From Folioceros fuciformis (Eukaryota; Anthocerotophyta; Anthocerotopsida; Anthocerotales), in assembly GCA_049999805.1 (NCBI GenBank), contig JBNGIO010006164.1:1-22768 (forward strand): a stretch of DNA of 22,768 nt, in the 5' to 3' direction. The notes beneath the pieces are model-generated. The model worked only from the letters and a program-made list of their open reading frames with translations. It was not told the origin of the DNA and did not search any database. Position numbers and translations under genes: made by a program. Positions 19,561 to 22,768 of the stretch are shown here, piece after piece (positions within the stretch are counted from its first letter, which is position 1; each line of letters begins with the position of its first letter).

Positions 19561-22500
19561 TCAGCCAGCATATCCAGAAGACATCATCCCGGGAAGTGAC
19601 GGCGATTGGCCGTTGAGAATAAAGGCCTGCAGAAGATTCTGTGCTGCGTGAGTCTGTTCTGGTGTTCCTGAAATTTCAACGACACGGTCCGCAGTTCCCT
19701 GCCTTGGATCATGCAGCTTCACTTTCGCACCAGACAGCTGCAGGAGCAGTAATGCTGAGTTTTGGCTAATGCACAACAATGCTTTTCTAAACCACCCCTA
19801 TCATGAAGTTTTTTTCAAACACCCACCCCAGAGCAAACAATGTCTCCGCAGGACACAGTGTATACCTGACGGATATTGGCAATGTTACTCCCTCCCTTCC
19901 CAATAACTGATCCCACAGCGGTATTTGGTATCACCACTTCAACGGTTGTACCCGCTAGATTTGTTACAAGGCCACCAATGGATCTGCCTCCCCTGGATTT
20001 TTAAATCAGCTTTTAGCTACTGTAAAGGCTTGACACTAATATAAGTGAAGGGATAGGCAGGGCAGCTGGAAGGCTTATGGAGCATCTAATAACGAATATC
20101 TAAAAGACTGGACTGAGCTAGCATGATATCACACATGCATAAGGCACAGCATGCACACGTAGAGCATGAACAAGAGTATGAATTTAAAAAAACATACCCT
20201 CCATACCCTCCGCCACTTGACTGCATCTGATGCACAAGACCTCCACCAAATGAGGCAAGGTCGCCCAGTCCACCACCCTTTCATTCCAAGGGAGCATCAG
20301 ATAAGTTTACTCTAACCGAAATTTAAGCCGAACCATTCTTTGGACTTGACTTACTTTTACCTCCTCTTGACACATGAGGAGCAACACAAAGCAAACAGGC
20401 AACAAACAAATACAAGTTATGGAGGCAAGAGAATTACCTGCACACCCCAAGATCCGGGAGGAGAGCCTAGACTGCCGTATCCAGACGATAACCGTCCTCC
20501 TTGTAAGCCTAATCCAGACATAGAGGAGTACATTCCCCCTGGTGATCCAGGCTCATGTCCTACTCCGTAACCTGAGGGAATATGACCACCAAGACCAAGA
20601 GCAGAAAGTGAGGACTGGTAACTACCTCCACCCCCACCTGTATCTCGCTCCAAGAAAAAATTCCTCCTCAACTTAGATGTTATTTGGACTAAAGCCTCTC
20701 GAGCAACATTCAGATCCCCAACAATCTGCAAACAGGAAACGCCAGCATAAATAAGTCCACGCAGCTAGCCCATAAAAAGTTCAAACATTTTTATTTTCTC
20801 TGCCAGTGTAGAGCAGCTGATAGAAATGACAAGCCAGTGTCCCACCTGAACCAGCTCATCTGTTTCCAACGCACATCGAGGCAAAGCATCCTTTGGTAGA
20901 ATCCGAATAGTAGCACGTGTGGCTTTCCGCATCTCCGATATTATACTGCCCCCTTTTCCCAACAAGCAACCAATCTGGGTCGTGGGGACAAGCAGCCTGG
21001 TTGTCGTTGTGCCATCCTTCTCTGCACCGAAATCTGCTGCTCTATTTTGCACCTGCAGGACAGCATCCACCGCTGGAGATACCACCTCATCTGGAGACTG
21101 TTGTAAACAAATATCCTTAGTCAGCTACCTCTTCGAACGTGCCATGATCAGCATCCGCACTAGAAAGCCCTTTGCACAACAAGGGATGCTCCAGGAAAGG
21201 TTACCTCGTTGGCAGAAACAATAATAACCCGTTCTTCCGTGCCCGGAACGGCATCAGCAATTTTTATTCGGGCACCTGTCTCCTCTCTAAGTTGTCTGAT
21301 AATATTTCCCTTCTTGCCGATGACACTTCCGATTTTGTCGTTGGGCCACAGAATGCGAAAGATGAGCTCGTTGTCAACTGACGCCTCCTTCACTCCATGC
21401 AGAGGACCACCGCCACGGGAAGGAAGGACGGGGCCATTGGGGGACCGAAATTGCCAGCCTCCTCCACCGCCCGCTCCTAGGCCACCTAACGTGGAGAGCG
21501 ATGGTCCCAGATGAAATCCCTGGCTCCCGCCATTACCTGGAGCCATGAGAGAATTCACTTGCGACAGGAAATTCCCTGAAGACAACAAGGAACCCCCCGA
21601 AAGCAGCGGGGACGGATGGGACAACATCGATGCTCCTTGAGGCCGTTCTCTTGGGGGATTCTCCTGCAGCCGAGCTGAGATGGCGTGCAAGGCCTTCTTC
21701 ACAACAGCCAGGTCACCGTACACCTGCAGCGACATTCCACCTCGTAAGCAACAACAACAACAACAAATCCAGCTGCACCCTACCCCGCAAAACGAAAATA
21801 ACTAATTCAAAAACAAGCTTGCAGACCTGGACAAGCTCATCACTTGGCAGAGCGCATGCGGGGAGCTGGTCCCTGGGCAAAATTCGAATCTGGGCCCCAG
21901 TCTCATGCCTCATCTGCTCGATAATTTTGCCGCCCTTCCCAAGGAGACAACCAATCTGGTTGTTAGGCACCAACAGCCTGGTAGTAAAATGATGCGCCGC
22001 ATCCTCGTCCTCCACATCCTCCTCGTTGCTCTCCCCGTCCACAATCCGGTCATGCACGCGGTACAAAGCCTCCTGCGCAGGCGAGACGCCCTCTCTGTCG
22101 TCTCCATCCCTGTCCCTGCTGTCTCTGTCCCTCGGCCCCGGCTCTCGTTCCCGGTCACTGTCGTCCCTATCCCCGTCCCGAGACCTTCCATCTCTGCCCC
22201 CGTCCCTATCCTTACCTCGCTCTCGGTACCCCTTCTCAGAGCAGGATATGATAATGACTCGCTCGTCCACTCCATGAACCGCGTCCACGATCTTGATCTT
22301 CGCTCTAGTCTCCTGCCTCAGCGACTTGATGATGCTCCCCGCCTTTCCGATCACGCTCCCGATCTTGGACCCCGGGCACAGTATCCGGAAAATAGTGTCC
22401 TCCGCCGGCGCCGCCTTAACCGGCGGGCGCTGCTGCTCCACGTAATGCATCCGCCGCTTGTGCCGCCCGTTGCGCTCCGGCGGCTCCCGATCGTAGTGCG

Positions 22501-22564
22501 GGTGCGGCCGTTTGGAGGACCCCGAGTAGACGTGGCCAGAGGAGCCGGAATACGGCGCATCCAT
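19561..22564 (-). CDS. Five-KH-domain RNA-binding protein, RCF3/HEN4-like
   Basis: Seven exons (transcript order): 21827-22564, 21205-21723, 20846-21097, 20438-20725, 20198-20277, 19866-19992, 19561-19737 (TGA); 726 aa. Five type-I KH domains, each with an intact GxxG loop: GKAG 73-76, GKGG 209-212, GKKG 382-385, GKGG 466-469, GKGG 657-660. The order (paired KH, linker, paired KH, Gly/Ser/Tyr-rich linker, single KH) matches plant poly(C)-binding-like RCF3/HOS5/SHINY1 and HEN4, nuclear proteins that influence capping, splicing and 3'-end choice of stress and floral transcripts. KH1 is split by an Arg-Asp-rich stretch (about 111-158), resembling the RS/RD tails of splicing factors. The Gly-rich linkers at 270-355 and 530-640 look disordered. 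KH1-KH2 and KH3-KH4 look like an internal duplication. Which paralogue it is cannot be decided by eye. Confidence 0.93.
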
Positions 22565-22768
22565 AGCAACAAGACTGCGAGATCCTCGGGGCCGCTAACA
22601 ATCCTGCTGCTCCTGCCACTTGCTGGCCTCTCCTTCCTTCCTTCCTTCCTTTCCTGTCCGAGAAGCCCTTCCTTGCCTCGGAACCGCAGCAATTCCTTTG
22701 CCCTAACAGCCACAGGCTGCGGTCGGGTCCCAAGCTCCAACCCCAGGGGTGTATGGTCTGTCCTGGTG
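22565..22768 (-). promoter_or_regulatory. 5' leader/upstream of KH gene with AAGG microsatellite
   Basis: The 204 bases upstream of the KH start contain a TTCC/GGAA tetranucleotide run at 22631-22655 (AAGG on the transcript strand). Purine-rich repeats are common in plant 5' leaders. I see no clear TATA box, and the transcription start cannot be placed. Confidence 0.4.

Noticed and set aside
22026-22740. Ser/Pro-rich and Arg-rich frames overlapping the KH gene
   Set aside because: They are other-frame readings of the Arg-Asp-rich tract and GC-rich first exon of the KH gene.

Overview
The window looks like nuclear DNA from a green-lineage (streptophyte) eukaryote. Five genes are intron-rich, with consistent GT-AG introns of mostly 60-150 nt (longest about 350-410). 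Their products are closest to plant families: an alpha-SNAP, a plastid-type D-glycerate 3-kinase, a plastid-type aspartate carbamoyltransferase, a GTE1/GTE6-type bromodomain-NET protein and a five-KH RCF3/HEN4-type RNA-binding protein. A sixth gene encodes a cilium/flagellum-type protein (a SPEF1/SPATA4 CH domain joined to a JHY-like C-terminus). That points to a lineage that still makes flagellated cells: a charophyte alga, bryophyte, lycophyte or fern rather than a flowering plant. Compact introns suggest a small-intron genome such as a Klebsormidium-like alga, but the sequence does not settle the taxon.

Layout. 1-2.7 kb: two decayed, transposon-like genes on the minus strand, broken by in-frame stops (almost all TAG) and one frameshift, with short tandem repeats beside them. 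2.7-3.35 kb: spacer with a 37-bp triplicate. 3.35-5.92 kb (minus): the nine-exon CH plus JHY-like gene. 5.93-7.70 kb: divergent spacer dominated by a 43/44-bp minisatellite and possible eroded coding fragments. 7.70-9.80 kb (plus): the eight-exon bromodomain-NET gene. 9.80-11.59 kb: AT-rich spacer with a 45-bp duplication and a 42-bp minisatellite interrupted by a 10-N assembly gap. 11.59-17.79 kb (plus): three genes head to tail, alpha-SNAP (9 exons), glycerate kinase (11 exons) and ATCase (5 exons); the last two are 224 bp apart. 17.78-17.92 kb: a 70-bp direct duplication that copies the ATCase stop codon. 17.9-19.56 kb: spacer and the 3' UTR of the next gene. 19.56-22.56 kb (minus): the seven-exon five-KH gene and its 5' leader.

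The genes are mostly unrelated housekeeping functions (vesicle fusion, photorespiration, pyrimidine synthesis, chromatin reading, RNA processing). The only neighbours sharing a compartment are the two predicted plastid enzymes. The most unusual item is the flagellar-type gene: it appears to fuse two modules that in animals are separate proteins, both linked to the ciliary central pair. All exon models come from reading splice signals and frame by eye. In each model the exon lengths sum to a whole number of codons and rebuild family motifs across the junctions.
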